Part shown: positions 52,262 to 60,545 of the stretch, piece by piece
How positions within the stretch are numbered: position 1 is the stretch's first letter
Layout: every line of letters starts with the position of its first letter
Source of the DNA: CAVUEG01 sp963740525
Lineage (GTDB): Bacteria > Actinomycetota > Actinomycetes > Propionibacteriales > Nocardioidaceae
Assembly: GCA_963740525.1 (NCBI GenBank)
Contig: CAVUEG010000006.1
Span: 682,001-746,000 of the forward strand
Direction of reading: 5' to 3'
Length of the DNA stretch: 64,000 bases
Notes under the pieces: generated by a model
Told to the model about the DNA's origin: nothing
The model's database searches: none
The model's input: only the letters and a program-made list of their open reading frames with translations
Program-made: the position numbers and the translations under genes

Positions 52262-52864
52262 TCAACCGTCGAGCGGAAGGGTGCCCGTCAGGTAGCGCTG
52301 GACGGTGGGTGCCACCAAGGACACCAGCTGCGAGGAGGGCATGGAGGCCAGCGGCTCCAACCGCAGGACGTAACGGACCACGATCACGCCCATCATCTGG
52401 CTGGCGACCAGGCCGGCCCGAAGCTCCGCCTCGGGCTCGGGCAGATGCCGTACGAGCGGACCCAGGATCAGCCGGGCGAGCCCATCGGTCAGGAGGGCGG
52501 CGCCCCGCTCGTCACCGAGCCCCGAGCGCACCATGGCCACCAGTGGGAGCTGGGACCCCTCGTCGTCCCAGACGGCGATCACCGTGGCCAGGAACCGCTC
52601 GGCTGCCGAGTCGAGCCCTTGGGCGAACGCCTCGTCGAGGACCTCACGCGGGTCGACCGGGAACTCGAGCGCAGCCAGAAAGAGGTCGTCCTTGGTGCCG
52701 AAGTAGTGGTGCACCAGGGCAGGGTCCACCCCCGCCGACGAGGCCACGCGCCGGATCGTGGTCCCGGCGAACCCGACCTCGGCGAACGAGGCCCGGGCCG
52801 ACGCCAGGATCGAGGCCCGCGTCTCGGTGACCCCCGGGCGACGGCCGCGTGCGGTGCCGGTCAT
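52262..52864 (-). CDS. TetR-family regulator
   Basis: 200 residues. The N-terminal HTH covers about 12-60 (ILASARASFAEVGFAGTTIRRVASSAGVDPALVHHYFGTKDDLF). The C-terminal ligand domain is of the TetR_C type with a dimer helix near the end. It stands directly before the ABC exporter genes, so it is the likely controller of that exporter. The start shares a base with the stop of the isomerase gene (TGATG). Ligand unknown. Confidence 0.87.
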   Translation of the reverse strand: MTGTARGRRPGVTETRASILASARASFAEVGFAGTTIRRVASSAGVDPALVHHYFGTKDDLFLAALEFPVDPREVLDEAFAQGLDSAAERFLATVIAVWDDEGSQLPLVAMVRSGLGDERGAALLTDGLARLILGPLVRHLPEPEAELRAGLVASQMMGVIVVRYVLRLEPLASMPSSQLVSLVAPTVQRYLTGTLPLDG

Positions 52865-53652
52865 CAGGCCGGCGCCTTCGCGAAGTGCAGCCGCACGAAC
52901 GCGAGCGACTCGACGAGATCGAGCACGCGTTCCTCGCGACTGCTCTTGCGGGTGTTGATCTCGACGATGATGTGCCCGTCGAAGCCGCGGTTCGCCAGCA
53001 GCTCGAGGAGCTCGGCCACCGGCTGGTTCCCACGACCGGGCACCAGGTGCTCGTCCTTCGCGGACCCGGAGCCGTCGGTCATGTGGAGGTGGCGCAGGCG
53101 GCCACCCAGGCGCTCCGCCATCTCGACCGGGTCGGACCGTGAGGTCGCCGAGTGCGACAGGTCGATGGTGGCGTGGGAGTAGACCTCCTGGGACGGGTCC
53201 CACCCGGGCGCGTAGACCTCGACACCGCGTCGCTCGGAGGCGCGCCATGGGTACATGTTCTCGATCGCGAAAGCGATCCCGGTCCGCGTCTCGAGGTCGG
53301 CGATACCTTCCACGAACCCGCGGGAGTACTCGCGCTGCCACCGGAACGGCGGGTGCACCACCACCACGTCCGCGCCCACTTCGTGCGCCATCTCGGCGCT
53401 GCGCTCGAGCTTGCCCCACGGCTCGGTGCCCCACACCCGTTGCGTGATCAGCAGGCAGGGCGCGTGGACGGCGAGGATCGGGAGCTCGTGGTAGTCGCTG
53501 AGGTGCTTGACCGCGGAGGTCTCCTGGCTGACCGGGTCGATGCTCACCATCACCTCGACCCCGTCGTACCCCACCCGCGCAGCGAGTCCGAAGGCCTCGG
53601 CCGTCGACTGGGGGTAGACCGACGCGGTGGACAGACCGATCCTGGCCGACAT
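52864..53652 (-). CDS. Sugar phosphate isomerase/epimerase-like TIM-barrel protein
   Basis: 262-residue AP-endonuclease-2-type TIM barrel. The metal ligands are scattered as in the family: VVVHPPFRWQ, IAFAIENMYP, ATIDLSHSATS, HLHMTDGSG and IVEINTRK. A homologue (Rv0498) lies next to ppx in M. tuberculosis. The reaction is unknown. The start shares one base with the ppx stop (TGATG) and the end with the tetR start, so ppx, this gene and tetR may be one transcript. Confidence 0.87.
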   Translation of the reverse strand: MSARIGLSTASVYPQSTAEAFGLAARVGYDGVEVMVSIDPVSQETSAVKHLSDYHELPILAVHAPCLLITQRVWGTEPWGKLERSAEMAHEVGADVVVVHPPFRWQREYSRGFVEGIADLETRTGIAFAIENMYPWRASERRGVEVYAPGWDPSQEVYSHATIDLSHSATSRSDPVEMAERLGGRLRHLHMTDGSGSAKDEHLVPGRGNQPVAELLELLANRGFDGHIIVEINTRKSSREERVLDLVESLAFVRLHFAKAPA

Positions 53653-54590
53653 CAGCCGAGGATGCTGATCTGGTCGAGCCGTTCGAGGATGACGCCCTCG
53701 CGGAGCGCCCAGGGGCAGATCTCGAGCTCCTCGGTCTCGAACAGCTCCATCACGGCATCGGCGACCAGCGCCCCGGCGACGATCTGGTGGCTACGGCTGG
53801 AGGAGACCCCTGGGAGCGAGGCGAGCTCCTCGGAGCTCATCGCGACCAGCTTCGGCAGCCATTCGGTCAGGTCCTCGCGGGACAGGACCCGGCGTACGTG
53901 GACACCCTCTGCCGACGGCGCAGCGCCGCAGATGCGAGCCAGGGAGCGGAACGTCTTCGACGTGGCGACGGCATGGTCCGGGGTGCCCGCCCGCAGCAGC
54001 ACGCCTGCGTCCCTCGCCACATCGGCACGAATCCGCCGACGCAGCGCCCGCAGACCTTCCTCGGTGGGGGGTGTGCCGTCGGAGACCATCTCGCGCGTCA
54101 GGCGACCGGCACCCAGGGGCAGCGACCAGGCCTGGTCGGGCGCTTCATCCGAGCCTGCGGCGATCTCCAGCGAGCCTCCGCCGATGTCGAAGACCGCCAG
54201 CCGGCCTGAGGACCAGCCGAACCAGCGTCGTACGGCGAGGAAGGTCAGGCGGGCCTCGTCCTCACCGGGCAGGACCGACACGTCGACCCCGGTCCGGTCA
54301 CGCACGTGGTCGAGCACGTGCTCCGCGTTGACCGCGTCCCGGACGGCCGAGGTGGCGAAGCCGATGATCTCCTCACACCCCTTGTCCTGCGCGACCTCCA
54401 GCGCCTCTCCGACGAAGCTGGTGAGCGCCGCGATCCCCTTGTCGGTGACGGCGCCGTCGGAGTCCAGGTGCTCGGCGAGACGCAGCGGCGCCTTGTGGGA
54501 GTAGGCCGGGTTGGGTGCGGCACCGCCGTGCGCGTCCACCACGAGCAGGTGCCCGGTGTTCGAGCCGATGTCCAGAACGCCCAACCTCAT
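53652..54590 (-). CDS. ppx: Ppx/GppA phosphatase family protein
   Basis: 312-residue actin-fold hydrolase, probable exopolyphosphatase or pppGpp phosphohydrolase. The phosphate-1 loop VLDIGSNTGHLLVVD opens the protein. The catalytic region ATSAVRDAVNAEHVL and phosphate-2 loop VFDIGGGSLEIAAG follow. The length matches the short actinobacterial Ppx1 (Rv0496). The ATG at 54590 follows a TAGCGT box by 7 nt, so it is probably leaderless. Confidence 0.9.
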   Translation of the reverse strand: MRLGVLDIGSNTGHLLVVDAHGGAAPNPAYSHKAPLRLAEHLDSDGAVTDKGIAALTSFVGEALEVAQDKGCEEIIGFATSAVRDAVNAEHVLDHVRDRTGVDVSVLPGEDEARLTFLAVRRWFGWSSGRLAVFDIGGGSLEIAAGSDEAPDQAWSLPLGAGRLTREMVSDGTPPTEEGLRALRRRIRADVARDAGVLLRAGTPDHAVATSKTFRSLARICGAAPSAEGVHVRRVLSREDLTEWLPKLVAMSSEELASLPGVSSSRSHQIVAGALVADAVMELFETEELEICPWALREGVILERLDQISILG

Positions 54591-54597
54591 GACGGCA

Positions 54598-54603
54598 ACG
54601 CTA
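54598..54603 (-). promoter_or_regulatory. -10 box 7 nt before the ppx start
   Basis: TAGCGT on the minus strand, 7 nt before the ATG at 54590. Divergent from another leaderless-type promoter 58 bp away. Confidence 0.5.
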
Positions 54604-54661
54604 CCGGTAGCCCGTTGCCTGCAGCGCGCGTCGCACGGGTCATGCACCTTTGCCGGTGGCC

Positions 54662-54667
54662 TAGGGT
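54662..54667 (+). promoter_or_regulatory. -10 box 6 nt before the Cys-rich protein gene
   Basis: TAGGGT, 6 nt, then the GTG at 54674. Confidence 0.55.
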
Positions 54668-54673
54668 TGCGTC

Positions 54674-55417
54674 GTGCCCGAGGTCGATCTTGTCTTTCCC
54701 CGCGCGTGGGTCGAGTTCGTCGATCCCGCGGACGACACGCAGATGTTCCGCTGTGACCTGACCTGGCTGACGTCCAGCTGGACCTGCATCTTCGGCAACG
54801 GCTGCCAGGGCATCTACCAGGACCGGCCGAACGACGGCTGCTGCACGCTGGGCGCCCACTTCTCGGACAAGGATGATGAGAAGCGGGTCCGCGGCTTCGT
54901 GAAGCAGCTCGATCCCGAGCACTGGCAGCACCATGCAGAGGGCCGCGGAAAGAACTGGGTCGAGACCGACGAGGACGGCGACCGCAAGACCGCGGTCGTG
55001 GACGGCGCCTGCATCTTCCTGAACCGACCCGGGTTCCCCGGCGGTGAGGGCTGTGCGCTGCATGGCCTGGCCGAGCGCCTCGAAGTCCACTTCGTCGAGA
55101 CGAAGCCGGACGTCTGCTGGCAGCTCCCGATCCGCCGCTCCTTCCGTGAGGTCGAGCGCCAGGACGGGACGTCGTACACGGAGATCTGCATCACGGAGTA
55201 CGACCGCCGCGGCTGGGGAGCGGGTGGCCACGACCTCGACTGGTACTGCAGTGGGAACACCGAGGCGCACGTCGCGCTCGAGCCGGTGTACGTCTCGAAC
55301 GAGTTCGAGCTCGTCACGATGATGGGCCGACAGGGGTACGACCAGCTCGTCTCGCACTGCGAGGCGCACCTTCGCTCGAGGTCGGCGCTGGCCCTCCACC
55401 CGGCCGACCCCCGGTAA
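54674..55417 (+). CDS. Conserved Cys-rich protein (Rv0495c-like)
   Basis: 247 residues. Cysteines cluster at CDLTWLTSSWTCIFGNGCQG, then NDGCCTLGAHF, CIFLNRPGF and GGEGCALH; a late DWYCSGN adds one more. The C..C..CC spacing recalls YkgJ-type metal or Fe-S proteins but is not identical. The gene is divergent from ppx, as Rv0495c is from Rv0496, so the pair is conserved across actinobacteria. No function is established that I know of. A leaderless start is supported by TAGGGT 6 nt before the GTG. Confidence 0.75.
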   Translation: MPEVDLVFPRAWVEFVDPADDTQMFRCDLTWLTSSWTCIFGNGCQGIYQDRPNDGCCTLGAHFSDKDDEKRVRGFVKQLDPEHWQHHAEGRGKNWVETDEDGDRKTAVVDGACIFLNRPGFPGGEGCALHGLAERLEVHFVETKPDVCWQLPIRRSFREVERQDGTSYTEICITEYDRRGWGAGGHDLDWYCSGNTEAHVALEPVYVSNEFELVTMMGRQGYDQLVSHCEAHLRSRSALALHPADPR

Positions 55418-55464
55418 CCACCCCCGCCGTCATCGCGCCGAATGCGCGGGGAGAGAATGCGGGC

Positions 55465-56103
55465 ATGCGCCTGGACCATCTCTCGTACGCAGCAGGACCC
55501 GATGGGCTCTCCGGCACGGCAGCACGCTTGGGGGAGCTTCTTGGTACCGAGTTCGCCGACGGTGGAATCCACCCGAGGTTCGGCACCCGCAACATGATCC
55601 TGCCGCTCACTGACGGCACGTATCTCGAGGTCGTCGGAGTTCTCGACCACCCCGCCTCCGACAAGGCGCCCTTCGGCCAGGCCGTCCGCGCCCGCAGCGA
55701 GCACGGCGGCGGCTGGCTGGGCTGGGTCGTGGCCGTCGACGACATCGAGCCGATCGAGCGGCGCCTCGGCCGCGAGGCCGCCAACGGGAACCGGCACCGC
55801 CCCGACGGGGTCGAGCTGAAGTGGCAGCAGATCGGAGTCAAGGGACTGCAGGCCGACCCCCAGCTGCCGTTCTTCATCAAGTGGGAGTCGCCGCTGGGCG
55901 ACCACCCGAGCGCCGGCGCCACCGGTGACGTCTCCCTGGCCTGCCTGGAGATCGCCGGCGACCCCGGCCGGGTCAGCGACTGGCTCGGCAAGGACGTCGA
56001 GACGCCGCTCGAGGACGTCAAGGTCGAATGGGTCGCACCCCACGGCACCCCCGGAATCGTCGCGGCGCAGTTCCAGACGCCGCAGGGCCTGGTCCGGATC
56101 TGA
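55465..56103 (+). CDS. VOC/glyoxalase-like domain protein
   Basis: 212 residues. It starts RLDHLSYAAGP, the usual opening of a glyoxalase-like (PF13468-type) VOC domain, and includes GTRNMILPLTDGTYLEVVGV. Two VOC half-modules seem to be present, the second beginning near residue 145. No substrate can be given. GGGGAGAG lies before the ATG. It runs 29 bp ahead of the methyltransferase gene. Confidence 0.8.
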   Translation: MRLDHLSYAAGPDGLSGTAARLGELLGTEFADGGIHPRFGTRNMILPLTDGTYLEVVGVLDHPASDKAPFGQAVRARSEHGGGWLGWVVAVDDIEPIERRLGREAANGNRHRPDGVELKWQQIGVKGLQADPQLPFFIKWESPLGDHPSAGATGDVSLACLEIAGDPGRVSDWLGKDVETPLEDVKVEWVAPHGTPGIVAAQFQTPQGLVRI

Positions 56104-56132
56104 GCGACCCCACCCCGACGTCGCGAGAGCTC

Positions 56133-56828
56133 ATGAAGATCTCCGACGGCGCGGTGCCGTCCCCCAACATCTGGCGCCATCCGGGGGTCTACGAGCTCGA
56201 GAACCGCGCCTGCGACCCCGACGGCGCGCTCGAGTCCGCGATGCGAGCCGTGGCTGACTGGTCGGGCCGAGACGTCCTCGACCTCGGCTGCGGCACCGGC
56301 TTCCACCTGCCGCGCTTCGCCGACGACGCGAGCACGGTGACCGGTGTCGAGCCGCATCCCGCCCTGGTGGCTCTGGCCCGCCGCCGGGTCTCGCGCCGGC
56401 CGTCGGTCCGGGTGCTGCAGGGGAGCGCCACCGACTTCCCGCTTCCCGACCGGTCCGTCGACATCGTCCACGCCCGGTGGGCCTACTTCTTCGGACCCGG
56501 CTGCGAGCCCGGCCTGGCCGAGCTGTCGCGCGTGCTGCGTCGAGGCGGCACCGCCTTCGTGATCGACAACGACGCCAGCCGAAGCACCTTCGGCGGCTGG
56601 TTCCGCCGCGGGTATCCGATGGTCGACCCGCCCACCGTCGAGCGGTTCTGGTCGGAGCGCGGCTGGACCAGGAAGCCGGTGGACATCCGCTGGGCGTTCG
56701 CCGAGCGCGCCGACCTCGAGGCCGTCGTACGCATCGAGTTCACGCCGCAGCTGAGCGACGCCATCCTGGCCGAACACGCGGGCCTCGAGGTCGACTATGC
56801 GGTCAACCTCTGGTGGAAGCACTACTGA
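56133..56828 (+). CDS. Class I SAM-dependent methyltransferase
   Basis: 231 residues. Motif I DVLDLGCGTGFHLPRF is near residue 47, post-I VTGVEPHPALVALARR follows, and VDIVHARWAYFFGPGC is the motif IV region. This is the general Methyltransf_11/25 type and the acceptor is unknown. The ATG was chosen as the first clear start after the VOC stop; the frame is open further upstream inside that gene. Convergent with the LacI gene, 24 bp apart. Confidence 0.83.
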   Translation: MKISDGAVPSPNIWRHPGVYELENRACDPDGALESAMRAVADWSGRDVLDLGCGTGFHLPRFADDASTVTGVEPHPALVALARRRVSRRPSVRVLQGSATDFPLPDRSVDIVHARWAYFFGPGCEPGLAELSRVLRRGGTAFVIDNDASRSTFGGWFRRGYPMVDPPTVERFWSERGWTRKPVDIRWAFAERADLEAVVRIEFTPQLSDAILAEHAGLEVDYAVNLWWKHY

Positions 56829-56852
56829 CCTCCACCGGAGGACGGGGCCTGG

Positions 56853-57878
56853 TCAGCTGGAGCCGCGCACCGACAAGGTGGGGGTGAGGACCACGCCCGG
56901 TTCGTCGATCGGCTTGTGGCCGAGCAGGCGGCCGAGGGCAGCGACCACCTCGACGGCGACGTCCTCGAGCGGTTGGCGCACCGAGGTCAGACCGGGCGGC
57001 ACCACCTGGGCGGCGAGCGAGTCGTCGAAGCCGGTCACGGCCACGTCCCGCCCAGGCACCAGTCCTCGTTCGGCGAACGCGTGCAGCGCTCCCATGGCCA
57101 CCGTGTCGGTGGCGCACACGAACCCCGTCGGCTGCTCGGCGTCGAGAAGCTCCAGCGTCGCCCGGCGGCCGAACTCGAGCGAGTCGTCGCCGCGGGTGCT
57201 GAGCCGGGACGTCGAGAGACCGTGGTCGCGCATCGCCTGCACCCAGCCAGCTCGCCGGTCCTCCCCGATGCGCGAGTTCTCCAGCTGGCCGACCCAGGCG
57301 ATCCTGGTGTGCCCGCGCTCGACCAGGTGGCTGGTCGCCATCGCGGTCCCGGCCGTGCCGTCGACGTCGACCCACGGGTGAGAGGCGGAGGGATCGTCCC
57401 AAGGACGGCCGAAGGACACGAACGGCGCACCCTGCGACTCCAGCCACGCCGCCTGAGGGTTGCCGAGGTAGGTGTCGGTGAGCACGAAGGCATCCACGGA
57501 GTGCGAGCGGACGAGGTCGTCGTACCCGGCGACCGGGTCCTCCGGGCGTCCGGAGAACAGCAGCACGTGGTAGCCGGTGTCCTTGCTCCGGTCGACCAGC
57601 GTGTGCACGAAGCGGTCCATCAGGGCGTTCGCGGTGCCCTCCTGCGCGGGGTCGAAGCGCAGGCCGATCAGGTGGGAGGAGCGCGTCCGGAGGTTCCGCG
57701 CGGCGCGGTTCGGTGAGTAGCCGAGCTCGGCGATCGCCGCCTGGACCCGGTCCAGCGTGTCGGGACGCAGCAGCTCGGGGTTGTTCAGGGCGTTGGAGAC
57801 CGTCTGACGGGAGACGCCGGCACGCTCGGCCACCGTCGACAGCGTGGGTACGCCGTCCGCGTGCGTGTGCTGCCGCAT
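56853..57878 (-). CDS. LacI-family transcriptional regulator
   Basis: 341 residues. The N-terminal HTH and hinge read LSTVAERAGVSRQTVSNALNNPELL... ELGYSPNRAARNLRTR (about 12-65). The remainder is a periplasmic-binding-like sensor domain, so it likely binds a sugar. No sugar genes are beside it, so the regulon is elsewhere or includes itself. The ATG has GGAGGGG 5 nt before it. A palindromic operator lies 18 bp upstream. Confidence 0.9.
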   Translation of the reverse strand: MRQHTHADGVPTLSTVAERAGVSRQTVSNALNNPELLRPDTLDRVQAAIAELGYSPNRAARNLRTRSSHLIGLRFDPAQEGTANALMDRFVHTLVDRSKDTGYHVLLFSGRPEDPVAGYDDLVRSHSVDAFVLTDTYLGNPQAAWLESQGAPFVSFGRPWDDPSASHPWVDVDGTAGTAMATSHLVERGHTRIAWVGQLENSRIGEDRRAGWVQAMRDHGLSTSRLSTRGDDSLEFGRRATLELLDAEQPTGFVCATDTVAMGALHAFAERGLVPGRDVAVTGFDDSLAAQVVPPGLTSVRQPLEDVAVEVVAALGRLLGHKPIDEPGVVLTPTLSVRGSS

Positions 57879-57895
57879 CTGGTCCCCTCCCCGTC

Positions 57896-57908
57896 TTGAA
57901 CGTTCCAA
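57896..57908. promoter_or_regulatory. LacI-type operator before the LacI gene
   Basis: TTGAACGTTCCAA: a central perfect GAACGTTC with the CG core usual for LacI operators and TTG/CAA flanks (one extra base on one side). It lies 18 bp before the regulator's start and about 67 bp before radA. Autoregulation is the simplest reading. Confidence 0.6.
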
Positions 57909-57974
57909 CACCAGCCGGGACAAGGATCCATGGCGGTTCGCGGTGCGTCAACCGGAAGTGTCGGGGCGCTCGCC

Positions 57975-57980
57975 TAGCCT
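57975..57980 (+). promoter_or_regulatory. -10 box 7 nt before the radA start
   Basis: TAGCCT, 7 nt, then the ATG at 57988. Confidence 0.5.
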
Positions 57981-57987
57981 GCCCTGC

Positions 57988-59400
57988 ATGAGCAGAACCA
58001 GTTCGCCGCGGGTCCGCGCCTCCTTCAACTGCAGCGAGTGCGGCTGGGAGACCGCGAAATGGGTCGGCCGCTGCGGTGAGTGCCAGGCCTGGGGCTCGGT
58101 CGCGGAGCGGGGCGCCCCACAGGTGCGCGCCGTCGCGGGACCGGTCAGTCGTCCCGCTGTGCCCATCGGGGAGGTCGCCGCCGAGGAGTCCGCCGCGCGT
58201 CCCAGCGGCGTGCCGGAGCTCGACCGGGTGCTCGGCGGCGGGCTGGTGCCGGGAGCCGCGATCCTGCTCGCCGGTGAGCCCGGGGTCGGCAAGTCGACGT
58301 TGCTGCTGGAGGTCGCGGCCCAGACCGCGCGCTCCCGCAAGCGCACCCTCTACGTCACCGGCGAGGAGTCCGCCTCCCAGGTGCGGATGCGCGCCGACCG
58401 CACAGGCGGGGTCCACGACGAGCTCTACCTCGCCGCCGAGACCGACCTCGGCGCCGTGCTGAGCCACATCGAGCAGGTCCAGCCGACGCTGCTGGTGGTC
58501 GACTCGATCCAGACGATCGGCTCCAGCGACATCGAAGGAGTGCCCGGGGGCGTCACCCAGATCAAGGAGGTGGCTGCTGCCCTGATCCGCGTCGCCAAGA
58601 CCCGCAACATCACCACGATCCTGGTCGGTCACGTGACCAAGGACGGCTCGATCGCCGGGCCGCGCGTGCTGGAGCACCTCGTCGACGTGGTCCTCAACTT
58701 CGAGGGCGACCGGAACTCCAGGCTGCGGATGGTCCGGGCCATGAAGAACCGCTTCGGCCCGGTCGACGAGGTCGGCTGCTTCGACCTCTCCAGCGACGGG
58801 ATCGTCGCCGTCACCGACCCGACCGGACTCTTCGTCGGCAGCCACCACGAGCCGGTCCCCGGGACCTGCGTGGCCGTCACCCTCGAAGGTCGCCGACCCC
58901 TGTTGGCCGAGGTCCAGGCGCTCTCCACGTACTCCGGTGCCGAGCGTCCTCGACGGACCACGTCGGGAGTGGACAGCTCGCGGGTCGCGATGATCCTGGC
59001 CGTGCTCCAGCAGCACTGCCGGGTCGACCTCCGGCAGCGGGACGTCTTCGTCTCCACCGTCGGCGGCGCTCGGCTGGTCGAGCCCGCCACCGACCTCGCG
59101 ACGGCGGTGGCGATCGCCTCCGCCTCCGCGCAGCGCCCCACTCCATCAGGGGTCGTGGCCATCGGTGAGCTCGGTCTGGCCGGCGAGCTGCGCCGGGTGC
59201 GCGACGTGCGTCAGCGCGTCGCCGAGGCTGCCCGGCTCGGGTTCCGGCTCGCGGTGGTGCCAGTCGAGCCCGGAGACGGTCCCGAGCGGCACCACCTGGT
59301 CGACGGGATGAACGTCGTCGCCGTCGCGGACCTCGCCTCGGCACTGCGGGTGCTCCGCCTGTCGCAGCAGTCCCTGAGCGCCGTCGAAGCCCTAGACTGA
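57988..59400 (+). CDS. radA: DNA repair protein RadA
   Basis: 470 residues. A zinc finger (Cys15, 18, 29, 32) is followed by a RecA-like ATPase (Walker A GEPGVGKST at 96-104), the RadA-specific KNRFG motif and a Lon-like C-terminal domain. RadA helps process recombination branches. In mycobacteria it also binds and inhibits DisA, whose gene follows 44 bp downstream, so the pair forms a DNA-repair and c-di-AMP module. Complete. Confidence 0.95.
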   Translation: MSRTSSPRVRASFNCSECGWETAKWVGRCGECQAWGSVAERGAPQVRAVAGPVSRPAVPIGEVAAEESAARPSGVPELDRVLGGGLVPGAAILLAGEPGVGKSTLLLEVAAQTARSRKRTLYVTGEESASQVRMRADRTGGVHDELYLAAETDLGAVLSHIEQVQPTLLVVDSIQTIGSSDIEGVPGGVTQIKEVAAALIRVAKTRNITTILVGHVTKDGSIAGPRVLEHLVDVVLNFEGDRNSRLRMVRAMKNRFGPVDEVGCFDLSSDGIVAVTDPTGLFVGSHHEPVPGTCVAVTLEGRRPLLAEVQALSTYSGAERPRRTTSGVDSSRVAMILAVLQQHCRVDLRQRDVFVSTVGGARLVEPATDLATAVAIASASAQRPTPSGVVAIGELGLAGELRRVRDVRQRVAEAARLGFRLAVVPVEPGDGPERHHLVDGMNVVAVADLASALRVLRLSQQSLSAVEALD

Positions 59401-59444
59401 CCGCGGCAGCGTTTGGTTGCCACGAGTGCAAGGGGAAGACAGCG

Positions 59445-60527
59445 GTGGCGCCGGAACGATCTGACGAGGTAGCTCGGCTCAAGGCGACCTTGGCCGGGAT
59501 CGCCCCGGGCACGGTCCTGCGTGACGGCCTGGAGCGGATCCTGCGCGGCCGCACCGGCGCGCTGATCGTGCTCGGCAACGACAAGGTGGTCGACTCGATC
59601 TCGACCGGAGGCTTCACGCTCGACGTCCCGTTCTCCGCGACCGGTCTTCGCGAGCTCGCGAAGATGGACGGCGCGATCATCCTGGACAAGGACGCCTCGC
59701 GGATCCAGCGGGCTGCGGTGCACCTGATGCCCGACCCCAGCATCTTCTCCGAGGAGACCGGCACCCGGCACCGGACCGCCGACCGGACCGCCCGGCAGAC
59801 CGGCTTCCCGGTGATCTCGGTGTCCCAGTCCATGCAGATCATCGCGGCGTACGTCGGTGAGACGCGCTACGTCCTCGAGGGCTCCGGCCAGATCCTCTCC
59901 CGGGCGAACCAGGCCCTGGCCACGCTCGAGCGGTACAAGCTCCGTCTCGACGAAGTGTCGAGCACGCTGTCCGCACTCGAGATCGAGGACCTGGTCACGG
60001 TCCGCGACGTGGCCGTGGTCGCGCAGCGACTGGAGATGGTGACCCGGATCGCCCGCGAGATCGAGGACTACGTGCTCGAGCTCGGCACCGACGGCCGCCT
60101 GCTATCGCTGCAGCTCGAGGAGCTGATCACCGGGGTTGACGCCGAGCGCGAGCTGGTGATCCGTGACTACCTGCCTTCGGGTCGCCGAGCGCGCAAGCCC
60201 GAGGACGTGCTCCGGGAGTTCGAGGCACTCTCCTCGACCGACCTGGTCGACGTGGCCGCCGTGGCCAAGGCGATGGGGCTCGGGTCGACCGAGCACCTCG
60301 ACGGCGCCGTCACCCCGCGCGGCTACCGGCTCCTGGCCAAGGTGCCCCGGCTCCCCGGCGCGGTGGTCGACCGCCTCGTCGAGCACTTCGGCAGTCTCCA
60401 GAAGCTGCTCTCGGCCGGCATCGACGACCTCCAGACGGTCGAGGGTGTCGGAGAGCTGCGCGCGCGCAGTGTCCGAGAGGGGCTCTCCAGGCTCGCCGAG
60501 TCGAGCATCCTGGAGCGCTACGTCTGA
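59445..60527 (+). CDS. disA: Diadenylate cyclase DisA
   Basis: 360 residues. The DAC domain has the catalytic Asp75-Gly76-Ala77 and the RHRTAD motif (108-113), so it should make c-di-AMP from two ATP. A helical spine follows. The C-terminal helix-hairpin-helix domain (LPGAVVDRLVEHFGSLQKLLSA... LQTVEGVGELRARSV) binds branched DNA. The GTG start has GGGGA about 8 nt upstream. It is probably co-transcribed with radA. Confidence 0.95.
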   Translation: MAPERSDEVARLKATLAGIAPGTVLRDGLERILRGRTGALIVLGNDKVVDSISTGGFTLDVPFSATGLRELAKMDGAIILDKDASRIQRAAVHLMPDPSIFSEETGTRHRTADRTARQTGFPVISVSQSMQIIAAYVGETRYVLEGSGQILSRANQALATLERYKLRLDEVSSTLSALEIEDLVTVRDVAVVAQRLEMVTRIAREIEDYVLELGTDGRLLSLQLEELITGVDAERELVIRDYLPSGRRARKPEDVLREFEALSSTDLVDVAAVAKAMGLGSTEHLDGAVTPRGYRLLAKVPRLPGAVVDRLVEHFGSLQKLLSAGIDDLQTVEGVGELRARSVREGLSRLAESSILERYV

Positions 60528-60545
60528 CCCGGCGCGGTCGGCCGG

